A DNA stretch of 64,000 nt from Bacillota bacterium (GCA_023439045.1 JAEXOY010000013.1:45842-109841); one strand, 5' to 3'; shown: positions 53,607 through 63,168, counted from the first letter of the stretch. Program-made: numbers and translations. The notes: generated by a model not told the origin, from the letters alone.

Positions 53607-54984
53607 TTACAACATCACCAACCGTTTTACCTATCTTAACTCTAGGATTTTCATTGTTGTCATTAATAACCTTATAAATAAGTTTTAATTTAGTATTATT
53701 AACTATACTAATATTAACCCCTGCAGTATCCTCTTTTGAAATTCTATCGGAAGCTATAATAACTAAAACAAGCTCTCTTCCATTTGGAGTGAACTCCATC
53801 AATTCTTTATATTGATCATCTGGATAACTCTCATGGTCTGTCTTAAACTTGCAATAGAATTTTCCATTCTTTTGCTCAATAAATAACTCAACATTTTCAA
53901 CATTTTTACTATCACCATATGCAATAGGATTCTGATACTTCTGCTTGTTTACAACATTTTTACTACTTACAGAAACGCTTGGAGCAAATCCATCCCCAAA
54001 TTGTGAAGCAACGATAGAGAAGTCATACTCTAATTCAGCATTTGTTGAGGGCATATTGGACTCATTTGTTTTTTGACTCTCATCAAAATTGCCACTAATA
54101 ATTTTATCCATAAATTCCAGGCTGGGCTGGAAAATATTCGTTGTTCCAGATGCTGGAGAAGGGAACCATTTGCCATTTGGAAGCAAATAATACTCACCAG
54201 CGCCACTATCCATTATTCCATAGAATTCTATAGTTGCCGTTAGCTTTAGTTTAAGATCAATTTCTTCAAGTTGTTTATCAACGTATTCATTTAATTCTCC
54301 TGATCCATATTGTATATCAACGTCCTTTAAATACGCTTTATTCCCTAGATTATTAAGTAGGTCAAAAAACTTTTTTATTTCGCTATTTGACCCTGTGGCA
54401 TTTAGCTTAACAGGGACAAAGTACCCTGTTCCATTAGGTACTATAGATGACCCAGTAGAATTTTTAGTAGGTACCAGACCTAGCACACTATAATAATTAG
54501 CTATTTTTCTCTCCATTTCATTTTGTGGTTGCTGATTTTGCTGCTCCTGACTCTCAGTTAACTGATTACTGGAATCAATTGCAGACATTGTAGTTTGTAG
54601 CTGCCCTTGAATGGATGCTCCTGTTACCGTATTGACTTTTACAACCTGAATAGGCGAGAAGCTCAGAGAACTCAGCTTTATCCCCGACTCATCTGAAACA
54701 TCTTTGATTAGTACCAATAACTCATCACAATCAATGTTAGGGGGATATTTATTCCTGAGATCGCTTAGCCTCTGAGTAATAATCTTAATCTCACTGTCTA
54801 TAGAATTAACCATATTTTTATAATTCATATTAACAGCATACGTAGTATTAAAATCACTAATCTGAGTTTTTAATTCATTTATATTATCAACCTTAGGCAG
54901 TAATAAGAATTTTATGTACACTACTAAAAAAATTACGCTAACCAATAATATTAAGAGTCTCTTATCTCTTGGCGTGAGGTTCAT
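53593..54984 (-). CDS. pilO: PilO-like inner-membrane assembly protein, extended
   Basis: A 463-residue protein. One transmembrane helix (about 10-28, LLILLVSVIFLVVYIKFLLL, then PKVDN) is followed by a coiled coil and an extracytoplasmic domain. The N-terminus NLTPRDKRLLILL and position directly after pilN fit PilO, which forms the alignment complex with PilM and PilN. The soluble part is twice the usual size (PilO about 200) and contains Gln-rich sequence around residues 150-165 and a second beta domain after 330. The assignment rests on context and topology more than on sequence. Confidence 0.7.
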   Translation of the reverse strand: MNLTPRDKRLLILLVSVIFLVVYIKFLLLPKVDNINELKTQISDFNTTYAVNMNYKNMVNSIDSEIKIITQRLSDLRNKYPPNIDCDELLVLIKDVSDESGIKLSSLSFSPIQVVKVNTVTGASIQGQLQTTMSAIDSSNQLTESQEQQNQQPQNEMERKIANYYSVLGLVPTKNSTGSSIVPNGTGYFVPVKLNATGSNSEIKKFFDLLNNLGNKAYLKDVDIQYGSGELNEYVDKQLEEIDLKLKLTATIEFYGIMDSGAGEYYLLPNGKWFPSPASGTTNIFQPSLEFMDKIISGNFDESQKTNESNMPSTNAELEYDFSIVASQFGDGFAPSVSVSSKNVVNKQKYQNPIAYGDSKNVENVELFIEQKNGKFYCKFKTDHESYPDDQYKELMEFTPNGRELVLVIIASDRISKEDTAGVNISIVNNTKLKLIYKVINDNNENPRVKIGKTVGDVVNEKY

Positions 54985-55003
54985 TGTTTCACATCCTAAT
55001 AAA

Positions 55004-55987
55004 TTATTTTATGTATAGAGAATTTAATACTTTATCTATTTTCCTCGAATTGTTTGAAAATTCTAACGAATTCTCTAGATAAGATACAGTAAAAAGCTTA
55101 TTTCCTTTTATTACACATATTTCTTTCAATCGGTACTCTATGCCATCGTTTGTATGGTAGTACATGTTTATATAAGCGTCATTCCCTCTTAACTTTGTTT
55201 TATGTGAAAAGATATTCTCATATATCTTACTTTCTTTCAGATTGTTAATTCTATCCTTGACAGAAACGTCAATTGTGCTGCTTACATCCGAAATAGAAAT
55301 TTGTATGCTAGCTGGTGAGCCACTTATAGCATCATTCCTTGGCAAAATAATAATATTATTTTCTTCTTCAGCCTTTATCTCCCAGTCCTTTGGATAGCTA
55401 ATGCTGAAGCTATGACCGAAGTTACTGTATGTCAAAAGCTGACTATCAACTAACCCAGAAATATTAATATTAAATATATAGCCGTTTCCACTCTGATTTT
55501 TAGTTAAGTCTATTAATTCTATTGATTCAAAAAAGTCCTCATTTTTAAGATTTCGTATATAGGAAGCAACTGTATATTCATTATTTGCTGCTCCTTTTAG
55601 TTTTATCTTTAAATTAGCATTTTCCGAAGATGTAGCCATGTTTGTTATAGTCAAATATTCAGGGCTTGCACGTTCTAAAACATTAATGATTTCAAATACA
55701 TTGTTATTTAATGATGCTAATTTTTCACTTGTCTCCTCCCTGTGTTTAACTGCATTCTTTAGCGAGAGAAATTTATTTTCTATACTCACAAAGTCAGAAG
55801 TTTCGTTAACCTGTAACTGAATAGCATCTCTTTCCTTAGATAGTGACATTTGAAAAATAGTTGGGATAATATAGCCGGCGACAAAAACAAAACCTACTAT
55901 TAATATTATAATTGAATAATAAGTCTTCTTAACTTTGTTCTTTTTATCTTCTATGTAACTTTTAGGTATTAGATTTAAATCCTTCAA
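55004..55987 (-). CDS. pilN: PilN-like assembly protein fused to a PsbP/DcrB-like domain
   Basis: A 327-residue protein. The start is a TTG at 55987 behind AAGGTGGG, giving the canonical KDLNLIPKSYIEDKK N-terminus of PilN, which inserts into PilM. A transmembrane helix (about 22-45), a short coiled coil and a ferredoxin-like PilN domain (about 60-180) follow. From about residue 190 the sequence NFGHSFSISYPKDWEI begins a PsbP/DcrB (DUF1795-like) domain ending near 325, which PilN proteins do not normally carry. The longer upstream frame to 56038 overlaps the preceding pilin and is rejected. Confidence 0.8.
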   Translation of the reverse strand: MKDLNLIPKSYIEDKKNKVKKTYYSIIILIVGFVFVAGYIIPTIFQMSLSKERDAIQLQVNETSDFVSIENKFLSLKNAVKHREETSEKLASLNNNVFEIINVLERASPEYLTITNMATSSENANLKIKLKGAANNEYTVASYIRNLKNEDFFESIELIDLTKNQSGNGYIFNINISGLVDSQLLTYSNFGHSFSISYPKDWEIKAEEENNIIILPRNDAISGSPASIQISISDVSSTIDVSVKDRINNLKESKIYENIFSHKTKLRGNDAYINMYYHTNDGIEYRLKEICVIKGNKLFTVSYLENSLEFSNNSRKIDKVLNSLYIK

Positions 55988-56027
55988 TATTTTAACCCAC
56001 CTTGCTGTATTATAAGTTACTAAATGT

Positions 56028-56555
56028 CTAATTCTCAATTTTAGGAAGTCTATAGCTATTGCTCAGTTTTATACTATTGCTTTTGCCATAGCTAACCTCA
56101 GCGTACACTTTGATCACTTTTGTATCGGTCATGTTGCCATCTATAATTTGACCAATATCAATAGTAATAGCAGAAAAACTTGTAACTTGAACTTCTTCTT
56201 TATCTGTATTATCAAAGTAGTTTACACCATTTAATAATAGCTTTTTATTTATATAATCGAATATGTATGACTTTAGATTACTAGCATCATCACCTATCAA
56301 AATGCCAATTCCACTTGTCGTGGTAGCCAAATTATTACATCTAGCTAAATCCCCCATAATTCCATTGGAGTTAATACCATTTCCATAAAGGATTTGCCTA
56401 GCGCCTTCCTGGGCAATTACATTATCGGACTCCTTAAAAAATCGAGAGTAGCCTATATTGAATACCATAGATATTGGTGTTATAATTATCGCAAAAATTG
56501 CTAATGCGGTTACTAATTCGACTAGTGTAACACCTTTTTGACACCTTATATTCAT
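56028..56555 (-). CDS. type IV prepilin-like minor pilin
   Basis: A 175-residue pilin. MNIRCQKGVTLVELVTALAI (quoted in part) contains the prepilin peptidase site KG|VTLVE with Glu5, followed by the hydrophobic helix and a small beta domain. The ATG at 56555 lies 8 bp after GGGG and gives a short leader; the longer upstream reading would overlap pilM. It is the next gene after pilM. Confidence 0.85.
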   Translation of the reverse strand: MNIRCQKGVTLVELVTALAIFAIIITPISMVFNIGYSRFFKESDNVIAQEGARQILYGNGINSNGIMGDLARCNNLATTTSGIGILIGDDASNLKSYIFDYINKKLLLNGVNYFDNTDKEEVQVTSFSAITIDIGQIIDGNMTDTKVIKVYAEVSYGKSNSIKLSNSYRLPKIEN

Positions 56556-56568
56556 AATAAATACCCCA

Positions 56569-57648
56569 TTACATTCTAATAAGTCCACCTAGAGCATTTA
56601 CAATCAAAGGATAATCCCTTTCAAATTCATTTATAGGTTTTTTACCCTTGTAAATAACATTATTGCTAATAGGTATGATTTTTACAGTCATATTAAAATA
56701 AGAAGCAAAAAAATGGCACAATCCACTTAATCTACTTCCACCGCCACAGATAAATAAACTGGACACGCGATTTGAATTATCTCGTGAATTATAAAATTCA
56801 ATAAACCTGTTTATGTCTGAAACTATATTATTGAGAGCATTATCGATAGTTTCTGACAAAAAAGCTTGCTCGCTAACCACATTTGTATCTTCAAGTTTAT
56901 ATGGCGAATTATTGTCAATATTTGATAGATTGTTATATTTCACTTTCAGCTCTTCAGCTTTTTGTAAACTGATATTAAAGGAATTAGCAATCAATCTGTC
57001 AATATCTCCGCTTCCATTCAATAATATCCTGCTGAATTTCATGCAATCCTTATTAAAAATGCATACTTCAGTTGTTTCCAAACCTATATTTATTACTGCA
57101 TATTCACCATTGTCAATTTCTTGGTTTATTCTGATTAATTTTAGCATGCAATTTGCTGGAGTATCTATCGCAAGCAATTGAAGTTTTAATAATTTAGATA
57201 GCAGAATATATTCTTCTAACTGCTTATTAGGAGCAGCGACTAGCAACAATTTAGACTGCATTGTTTCGCCTACAGTTACGTTTTCTAGCAGTTTAAAATC
57301 TAAGGTATAGTTTAACAAGTCTACAGGGAAGTACTGTTGAGCTTCAAATTCAAGCATTTGCAATATTTCATCATCGGTTGATATTGGGACTTGTATTTCT
57401 CTAGTAATAACACTTGTACCAGTAATATTTAATACTAATTCACCACTTCTAATCTTCAAGTTCTTCAGAGCAACAGAAATATTTAGTGCTAAGTCTTGAA
57501 CATTTACTATAGTACCATCTTTGATACAATTTATAGGCGTGTCAATAATAGCATATTCACTAAGTAAAATATTCTTCTTTGACTTAACACCATAGGCAAT
57601 CTTAGTTGTCTTATTTCCAATATCTATAGCAATTATTTTTCTCTTCAT
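56569..57648 (-). CDS. pilM: PilM, actin-like type IV pilus assembly protein
   Basis: A 359-residue cytoplasmic actin-fold ATPase. The phosphate-binding loop IAIDIGNKTTKIAYG (about 5-19), a second motif INIGLETTEVCIF (about 195) and LFICGGGSRLSGL near residue 300 match PilM. It anchors the PilN/PilO complex beneath the membrane. Its ATG follows CCCCGGGGAAAAAT; the gene lies 142 bp after the small ORF that follows pilA. Confidence 0.9.
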   Translation of the reverse strand: MKRKIIAIDIGNKTTKIAYGVKSKKNILLSEYAIIDTPINCIKDGTIVNVQDLALNISVALKNLKIRSGELVLNITGTSVITREIQVPISTDDEILQMLEFEAQQYFPVDLLNYTLDFKLLENVTVGETMQSKLLLVAAPNKQLEEYILLSKLLKLQLLAIDTPANCMLKLIRINQEIDNGEYAVINIGLETTEVCIFNKDCMKFSRILLNGSGDIDRLIANSFNISLQKAEELKVKYNNLSNIDNNSPYKLEDTNVVSEQAFLSETIDNALNNIVSDINRFIEFYNSRDNSNRVSSLFICGGGSRLSGLCHFFASYFNMTVKIIPISNNVIYKGKKPINEFERDYPLIVNALGGLIRM

Positions 57649-57808
57649 TATTTTTCCCCGGGATACTAAAAGATTTAATATAAACTCAAATAAAACTCCA
57701 AAATGTATAAATACAAATACTATGGGTTATTTGGCGGATATTTCTTCCCACAGTTTTAGCATTACTCTTACTAAATGTCACTAAATACTGGTACAAGGTC
57801 GAGATATA
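57649..57808. promoter_or_regulatory. pilA-pilM spacer with 10-bp hairpin (57790-57821)
   Basis: On either strand GGTACAAGGT pairs perfectly with ACCTTGTACC around a 12-nt loop (57790-57821). There is no T-run after it, so it looks more like an mRNA processing or stabilising hairpin at the end of the pilA unit than a terminator. The rest of the spacer is AT-rich. Confidence 0.55.
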
Positions 57809-57946
57809 TCAACCTTGTACCACAGCTTGTCCAAAGTAACGGCGAGCTTGTAATGGATTGTCCCTCAGGAATACGCGATATGCATACCATAAGGAAACAA
57901 CCCATAACAAGCCGAAAATGAATATGTATAAGTAAACTAAAATCAT
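57809..57946 (-). CDS. 45-residue membrane protein coupled to pilA (unannotated-type small ORF)
   Basis: A short frame whose ATG (57946-57944) overlaps the pilA stop codon by one base (TAATG), the classical re-initiation overlap. The peptide begins MILVYLYIFIFGLLWVVSLW, one transmembrane helix with aromatic ends, then YAYRVFLRDNPLQARRYFGQ and VVQG: a positively charged tail in the cytoplasm if the N-terminus is out. It ends inside the 10-bp hairpin. The hydrophobicity profile and coupling support a real gene; it could be a pilin-stability or assembly factor (inference). Too short for most ORF callers. Confidence 0.65.
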   Translation of the reverse strand: MILVYLYIFIFGLLWVVSLWYAYRVFLRDNPLQARRYFGQAVVQG

Positions 57947-58350
57947 TAGTTTAGAACTGTTAGACCTGAGCCGGTTGTAGTAACCTTACCGGTTGCCGTG
58001 TCTAGATACCATTTTGAATCTTTATTTACCTGAGATTCTGGATATTCTTTACCAACCAATTTTTCTTTTACAGCTTCAGGAATAGTTTTACCTCCTGATA
58101 CTTGAACAATATTATTTGTCTCATCTACTTTTAAACTACCATCTGCTAGACACAACTGAACAGCAGTTTCTATAGATTTGGCTGAGGCTGCATCAGCAGC
58201 ATCTCTTGATTTCTGTACCTGATTTAATACCATTGGTGTTGCAACAGCTGCCAAAATACCCAAAATAGCTACAACTACAATCAGTTCTGTAAGAGTATAA
58301 CCCTTGCGACTTTTTACTTTTTTGCCTAGATTCTTGAAAAACATTAACAT
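57946..58350 (-). CDS. pilA: major type IV pilin
   Basis: A 134-residue prepilin. Leader peptide of 17 residues (rich in Lys and Arg) ends at the cleavage site KG|YTLTEL; the mature N-terminus has Glu5 and the helix IVVVAILGILAAVATPMVLN. The soluble domain is short (about 80 residues), with KTIPEAVKEKLVGKEYPESQ and a C-terminal beta hairpin (WYLDTATGKVTTTG) as in clostridial pilins such as those of C. perfringens. The start follows AAGGAGGA. It is directly behind pilC and is coupled to the following small ORF. Confidence 0.92.
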   Translation of the reverse strand: MLMFFKNLGKKVKSRKGYTLTELIVVVAILGILAAVATPMVLNQVQKSRDAADAASAKSIETAVQLCLADGSLKVDETNNIVQVSGGKTIPEAVKEKLVGKEYPESQVNKDSKWYLDTATGKVTTTGSGLTVLN

Positions 58351-58379
58351 AAAAACTCCTCCTTAATTCTGTTTATATT

Positions 58380-59594
58380 CTAGCCTACCCCTTGATACAT
58401 ACTAAATATCGGAAGGATCATTGATACAACAATAAACCCTATCACAATAGCAAGCAGCATCATCATCAATGGTTCTAACATTGCGACTAATTTTGAAATA
58501 GATGTCTCCACCTCCTGATCATAGAACTCCGCCACCTTTTCCATGATTTCATCAAGTGAACCTGCCTCTTCTCCAACACTAATCATCTGGGTTACCATAA
58601 TAGGGAATATGCCAAGCCTCTCTAGTGGACCCGATAATGAAGAACCTCTTTTTATATCTTCTTTAACTTTATCAAGACCACGAGAAACAAGTTGATTGTT
58701 TACAACCTTCTCAACAACTTCTAAGGACTGAATGAGAGAAACACCAGAGCTTAAAAGAGTACTCAATGTTCTTGTAAAGCGTGAAGCCAATATTTTCTGA
58801 ACATTTTTACCAACTAAGGGCATTTTGTATAGGATATTGTCAATAAAGAACTTGCCCTTCTCAGAAGCTTTAAATTTTTTAAAACAATATGTAAAGCAAA
58901 AAATTACGGCTGTTAAGCAAAGCAAAAATAACCAATTGGTAAATAGCTCACTCACAAATAACAATATCTTTGTCGGCAGTGGTAATTCTCCACCTACTGA
59001 TGCAACCATACCAACAAACTTAGGAACTATTACTATAATCATAAAGATAACCATTACTAGCGCGATACATCCAATTACTGCTGGATACGTCATTGCTGTA
59101 GAAACCTTTGACTTTATCTTATTATCCTTTTCAAACTGTTGTGCGAGCCTGCCAAGTACTACTTCAAGGGTTCCACTAACTTCTCCAACCTCTATCATAG
59201 ATATAAATAGTACTGGAAAAACCTTGTTAAGAGCTTTCATAGATTCTGATAGTGTCTTTCCTTTTTGAACATCCTCATAAACCTTTGAAATAGCAGCCTT
59301 CAAGCTCTTATTCTCAGTTTGCTTTTTTAGCATGTCTAAACAGCCAATTACTGATACACCCGCATTAAGCATAGTCTGAAATTGTCTGCACAAAATAGCA
59401 AGGTCCATTGCTTTAACCTTTTTTTTGACTTTTAACTGGACCTCTTTACCCTTCTCAGAACTATCTACAATTGAGATTGGTATATAACCTTTTTCTTTTA
59501 GAAAGGTTACTACAATCATTCTATCCGAAGCCTCAAATGAGCCAACTATATTCTCCCCAGTATTTGTTTTGGCTTTATAATCAAAATTTGGCAA
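58380..59594 (-). CDS. pilC: PilC, inner-membrane platform protein
   Basis: A 404-residue type II secretion/pilus platform protein, the family's usual length. Two T2SSF domains (about 60-185 and 265-395) with FQTMLNAGVSVIGCLDMLKKQ and FTRTLSTLLSSGVSLIQSLE, each followed by helices; the C-terminal hydrophobic hairpin (LEPLMMMLLAIVIGFIVVSM) is present. The most probable start is a TTG at 59594, giving PNFDYKAKTNTG, with AGGGTG six bases before; the ATG two codons earlier touches that box. Directly downstream of pilT across a 172-bp AT-rich spacer. Confidence 0.9.
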   Translation of the reverse strand: MPNFDYKAKTNTGENIVGSFEASDRMIVVTFLKEKGYIPISIVDSSEKGKEVQLKVKKKVKAMDLAILCRQFQTMLNAGVSVIGCLDMLKKQTENKSLKAAISKVYEDVQKGKTLSESMKALNKVFPVLFISMIEVGEVSGTLEVVLGRLAQQFEKDNKIKSKVSTAMTYPAVIGCIALVMVIFMIIVIVPKFVGMVASVGGELPLPTKILLFVSELFTNWLFLLCLTAVIFCFTYCFKKFKASEKGKFFIDNILYKMPLVGKNVQKILASRFTRTLSTLLSSGVSLIQSLEVVEKVVNNQLVSRGLDKVKEDIKRGSSLSGPLERLGIFPIMVTQMISVGEEAGSLDEIMEKVAEFYDQEVETSISKLVAMLEPLMMMLLAIVIGFIVVSMILPIFSMYQGVG

Positions 59595-59766
59595 AAGCAT
59601 CACCCTAATATAAAAAATAAAAACATAAAAAAACATAAAAATATATAAAAATATTTTAATATATAAAAAAATACATAATATATCTAGAATATATAAGATA
59701 TTGTAATAAAATGTAGTATGATGTAATTATAACACATATTAGGTATATGTCTATATATTTAACATG

Positions 59767-60825
59767 TTATAATAATCCTAAAAGTCTCAGCAGAATATCC
59801 CGGTCTGCTGCGTGCGTTAATGCATCCTCCTTAGAAATGGTCCCTCGCATATACAGATTAGAAAGACTCCCGTCCATTGTCTGCATGCCAAATTTAGCTC
59901 CTGTCTGCAATTGAGAGTTAATCTGATATGTTTTACCTTCTCTAATGAGATTCCTAATAGCAGGTGTAGCTATCATTACTTCAATTGCAGCTACTCTTCC
60001 GGGTTTATCTAACCTTGGCATTAGCTGTTGGGAGATAACTCCCTGGATAACAGTTGAGAGCTGAACCTTTATTTGTTGCTGCTGATGAGGAGGAAAAACA
60101 TCTATGATTCTATCAATAGTGTTAGCAGCACCAATAGTATGTAAGGTAGAAAGTACTAAATGCCCTGTTTCTGCTGCTGTAATTGCTATTGCAATGGTTT
60201 CGGTATCACGCATCTCACCAACTAAGATCACATCGGGATCTTCTCTTAATGCAGCTCTTAATGCAGCTGAATATGAATGCGTATCGTTACCTATTTCTCT
60301 TTGATTAACAATAGATTTATTATGTTTGTGCAAATATTCAATAGGGTCTTCTAATGTTAAAATGTGACAGTCTCTGTCATTATTAATAGTGTTAATAATT
60401 GATGCAAGTGTAGTTGATTTGCCACTACCAGTTGGACCAGTTACTAGGATTAGACCTTTTGTCCTCTTTGATAATTCGCCTATTACATCAGGAAGACCCA
60501 GCTCTTGCATGGATGGAACATCTATATTTACCATTCTTATTGCTGCACAACAGGTTCCCCGTTGCTTGAACACATTTGCTCTAAATCTACCCATTCCCTG
60601 GAAAGAGAATGATAAATCCAGTTCACCTAAATCATTATATTTTTCCCATTGTTCATCACTTAACATGCTTCTTACCAAACTTTCGGTATCAGTTGGTAGA
60701 AGCTTTTCATTGCCAATAGTCTTTAGTCTACCATTTATCCTTATAGTAGGTGGAATGCCCACTGTAATATGTAAATCAGATGCTCCATTATCTAAGGTAC
60801 TTTGCAGCAACTCTTCTAAGCTCAT
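59767..60825 (-). CDS. pilT: PilT, type IV pilus retraction ATPase
   Basis: A 352-residue hexameric secretion-superfamily ATPase that retracts pili. N-terminal PAS-like domain (SLEELLQSTLDNGASDLHIT), Walker A GPTGSGKSTTLASIIN, the Asp box (ILTLEDPIEY), Walker B VILVGEMRDTETI, and the His box (TGHLVLSTLHT); the retraction-type AIRNLIREGKTYQI is present. The ATG at 60825 after TCTGGAGG is preferred to frame starts further upstream that would overlap pilB. Confidence 0.95.
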   Translation of the reverse strand: MSLEELLQSTLDNGASDLHITVGIPPTIRINGRLKTIGNEKLLPTDTESLVRSMLSDEQWEKYNDLGELDLSFSFQGMGRFRANVFKQRGTCCAAIRMVNIDVPSMQELGLPDVIGELSKRTKGLILVTGPTGSGKSTTLASIINTINNDRDCHILTLEDPIEYLHKHNKSIVNQREIGNDTHSYSAALRAALREDPDVILVGEMRDTETIAIAITAAETGHLVLSTLHTIGAANTIDRIIDVFPPHQQQQIKVQLSTVIQGVISQQLMPRLDKPGRVAAIEVMIATPAIRNLIREGKTYQINSQLQTGAKFGMQTMDGSLSNLYMRGTISKEDALTHAADRDILLRLLGLL

Positions 60826-60856
60826 ATTTCCTCCAGAACCATATTTTTCTTGATAA

Positions 60857-62551
60857 TTAGTCATTAGAATACGCAATTCTTATTAATTCTTCAACAGTTG
60901 TATCCCCATTTAAAACACTTTTGATCATATTATCGTGCAAGGTATTCATACCATTTCTAATAGAATAATCTCTTAATTCGTCTTCAGTGCAATGGTTATT
61001 GATCATCTCTCTATGCCTTTTATTTATTGTCATAACCTCATAAATTCCTTTTCTACCACGATAACCCGTTTTACTGCACATTGGGCACCCACGTCCCTTA
61101 GAGAATTTCGGTCTATATCCTTTTATACCTAAAACTTCAAGTTCCTCATCCGTTGCATCATATTGAATTATGCAGTTACTACACACTTTTCTTACCAAGC
61201 GTTGCGCTATGACACCAACAATAGATGAACCGACCATAAATGATTCTATTCCCATGTCAATAAGTCTTAATACTGAGCTAGGTGCATCATTTGTATGTAA
61301 GGTGCTAATAACTAAATGACCCGTTATAGCAGCTCTAACAGCGATCTCTGCTGTTTCTTTATCCCGAACTTCACCTATCATAATTACATCGGGGTCCTGT
61401 CGCAATATCGACCTTAATCCTGCTGCAAATGTCATACCGACTTTGGGGTTTACCTGAACCTGGTTAACGCCATCAATAACACATTCAACGGGATCCTCGA
61501 CTGTAATAATATTTATATTTGGCTTATTTAATTCATTAATAGCACTGTAAAGGGTCGTTGACTTACCACTTCCAGTTGGACCAGTTACCAGTATAATTCC
61601 GTGGGGGTTCAACAACATTTTTTCAAAAAGTTCACCCTCATATTTATTAAATCCCAGTTGATCTCTAGTAAGTACAAACGCTTTTTTGTCAGCTATTCGA
61701 ATAACAATCTTTTCTCCAAAGACAGTAGGTAAAATAGACACTCTAAGATCATATTCTTTATCATCAACTTCAACACTTATACGGCCATCCTGCGGGTGTC
61801 TTTTCTCAGCAATGTTCATTCCGCCAATTATCTTAATTCTAGCTGATATAGCAGGCATTATATCAATTTCAGGACGCATTATTTCTTGGAGTTGCCCATC
61901 AGTACGAAATCTTATCTTTATGTAGTCTTGAAATGGTTCTATATGTATGTCACTTGATCTATTCCTAACAGCTTGTTCTATAATAGAATTAATAACCTTT
62001 ACAGCAGGTGCATTATTTACTTCGTCAGTTGACTGTTCGTCTACAGTTTCGGAGTATATTTTTAAAGTTGAACCTTGTTCTTTCTTAAACTCTTCAACTG
62101 CTTTCATTGTTTTTTGAGTACTATAATACTTATCAATTGCTTTATTTATATCATCATGACTTGCAATAACAGGCTGAATTTCCATTCCTGAATAAATCTT
62201 TAGGTCATCTATAGCGTATACATTTAGTGGATCACTCATAGCTACAGTAAGTATTCCATTTTCTTTCTTGATTGGTATCAGTCCATATCTTTTGGCTATA
62301 GACTCTGGAATTAATGTACACGATAATTTATCAATATTATACTTTTCAAGTTTCACATGTGGAATGCCAAGTTGGAACTCAAGTACTTGAATAATATGGT
62401 CCTCGGTAACATAACCCTGGGAGGTTAATATGTTACCAAGCTTATCGCCAGTATTCTTCTGTATTTCGAGAGCATTTGCTAATTGTTCACTAGTAATTAT
62501 ACCTACTTCAATAAGTAGATCTCCCAATTTTTTTCTAGATTGTTTTATCAC
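60857..62551 (-). CDS. pilB: PilB, type IV pilus extension ATPase
   Basis: A 564-residue extension motor, first gene of the operon. N-terminal MshEN/GspE-N domain (about 8-150, ITSEQLANALEIQ and DHIIQVLEFQLGI), then the ATPase core with Walker A GPTGSGKSTTLYSAIN, Walker B DVIMIGEVRDKETA and ITGHLVISTLHTND, and a zinc-binding C4 motif (CSNC near 460 and CPMC near 490). Starts with GTG at 62551 behind GGATGTGAAGAC. No c-di-GMP-type residue set could be verified in the N-domain. It is followed 31 bp later by pilT. Confidence 0.94.
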   Translation of the reverse strand: MIKQSRKKLGDLLIEVGIITSEQLANALEIQKNTGDKLGNILTSQGYVTEDHIIQVLEFQLGIPHVKLEKYNIDKLSCTLIPESIAKRYGLIPIKKENGILTVAMSDPLNVYAIDDLKIYSGMEIQPVIASHDDINKAIDKYYSTQKTMKAVEEFKKEQGSTLKIYSETVDEQSTDEVNNAPAVKVINSIIEQAVRNRSSDIHIEPFQDYIKIRFRTDGQLQEIMRPEIDIMPAISARIKIIGGMNIAEKRHPQDGRISVEVDDKEYDLRVSILPTVFGEKIVIRIADKKAFVLTRDQLGFNKYEGELFEKMLLNPHGIILVTGPTGSGKSTTLYSAINELNKPNINIITVEDPVECVIDGVNQVQVNPKVGMTFAAGLRSILRQDPDVIMIGEVRDKETAEIAVRAAITGHLVISTLHTNDAPSSVLRLIDMGIESFMVGSSIVGVIAQRLVRKVCSNCIIQYDATDEELEVLGIKGYRPKFSKGRGCPMCSKTGYRGRKGIYEVMTINKRHREMINNHCTEDELRDYSIRNGMNTLHDNMIKSVLNGDTTVEELIRIAYSND

Positions 62552-63108
62552 GTCTTCACATCCGATTTAACATATTTAGTATTTTAGCAAGGTTATTTAA
62601 AACAATTAATGGATTTATTTACAACTTATCAGAAATAGAAATTACCATTTATTCAGAAATGAAAATATAAGTCTACTGAGGATTAATTAATATAAAAACT
62701 TACGTGTTATAGATCCATAATGTTTTAATATAAATATGCTTTGCATTTAAATACTTTAATCTCTATTGTAATAAATTACTTATATAATTAATGATATTAG
62801 TATAACACTATGTAATTGTAAATTCCAGAAAAATTATGGTTATTATACTTAATTATTTAAATTATATCAAATTAGTCTATATTTTTCATATTTTATATAT
62901 CAAAATATTCCATATTTTAATATATTTATATATTTCATGCATTATTATTCTATATTTTTCTATTCTTCTCTAATATATCTATTATATTTAAATGTTTTTT
63001 ACATTGTATAGTTAACGATATAGTTAACGAGCATCTTTTAAATTATTCGTAACAAACTACCACTAGATGGTACGCTCAGGCTTGGCATGACGCAAGTATA
63101 ATATGCAT
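62552..63108. other. AT-rich intergenic region upstream of the pilus operon
   Basis: 557 bp of very AT-rich DNA between pilB and the rRNA operon end. It should contain the operon promoter, but no -35/-10 pair is convincing. The only structured element is the perfect 12-bp direct repeat at 63007-63030. Confidence 0.55.
63007..63030. repeat. two tandem copies of TATAGTTAACGA
   Basis: The 12-mer is repeated without mismatch. It contains the palindrome GTTAAC, so it could be a paired binding site; no regulator is known from the window. Confidence 0.7.
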
Positions 63109-63132
63109 CAAAAAAGCGCCCATTCTGGGCGC
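63109..63132 (-). terminator. distal terminator of the rRNA operon
   Basis: GCGCCCA-TTC-TGGGCGC (63116-63132) with a run of T on the minus strand (63109-63115). Confidence 0.9.
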
Positions 63133-63136
63133 ATAC

Positions 63137-63168
63137 AAAAAAGCTACACTATATAATAGTGTAGCTTT
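63137..63168 (-). terminator. proximal terminator of the rRNA operon
   Basis: AAAGCTACACTA (63140-63151) pairs with TAGTGTAGCTTT (63157-63168), followed on the minus strand by TTTTTTG. Its first A overlaps the encoded CCA end of the tRNA. Confidence 0.9.
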
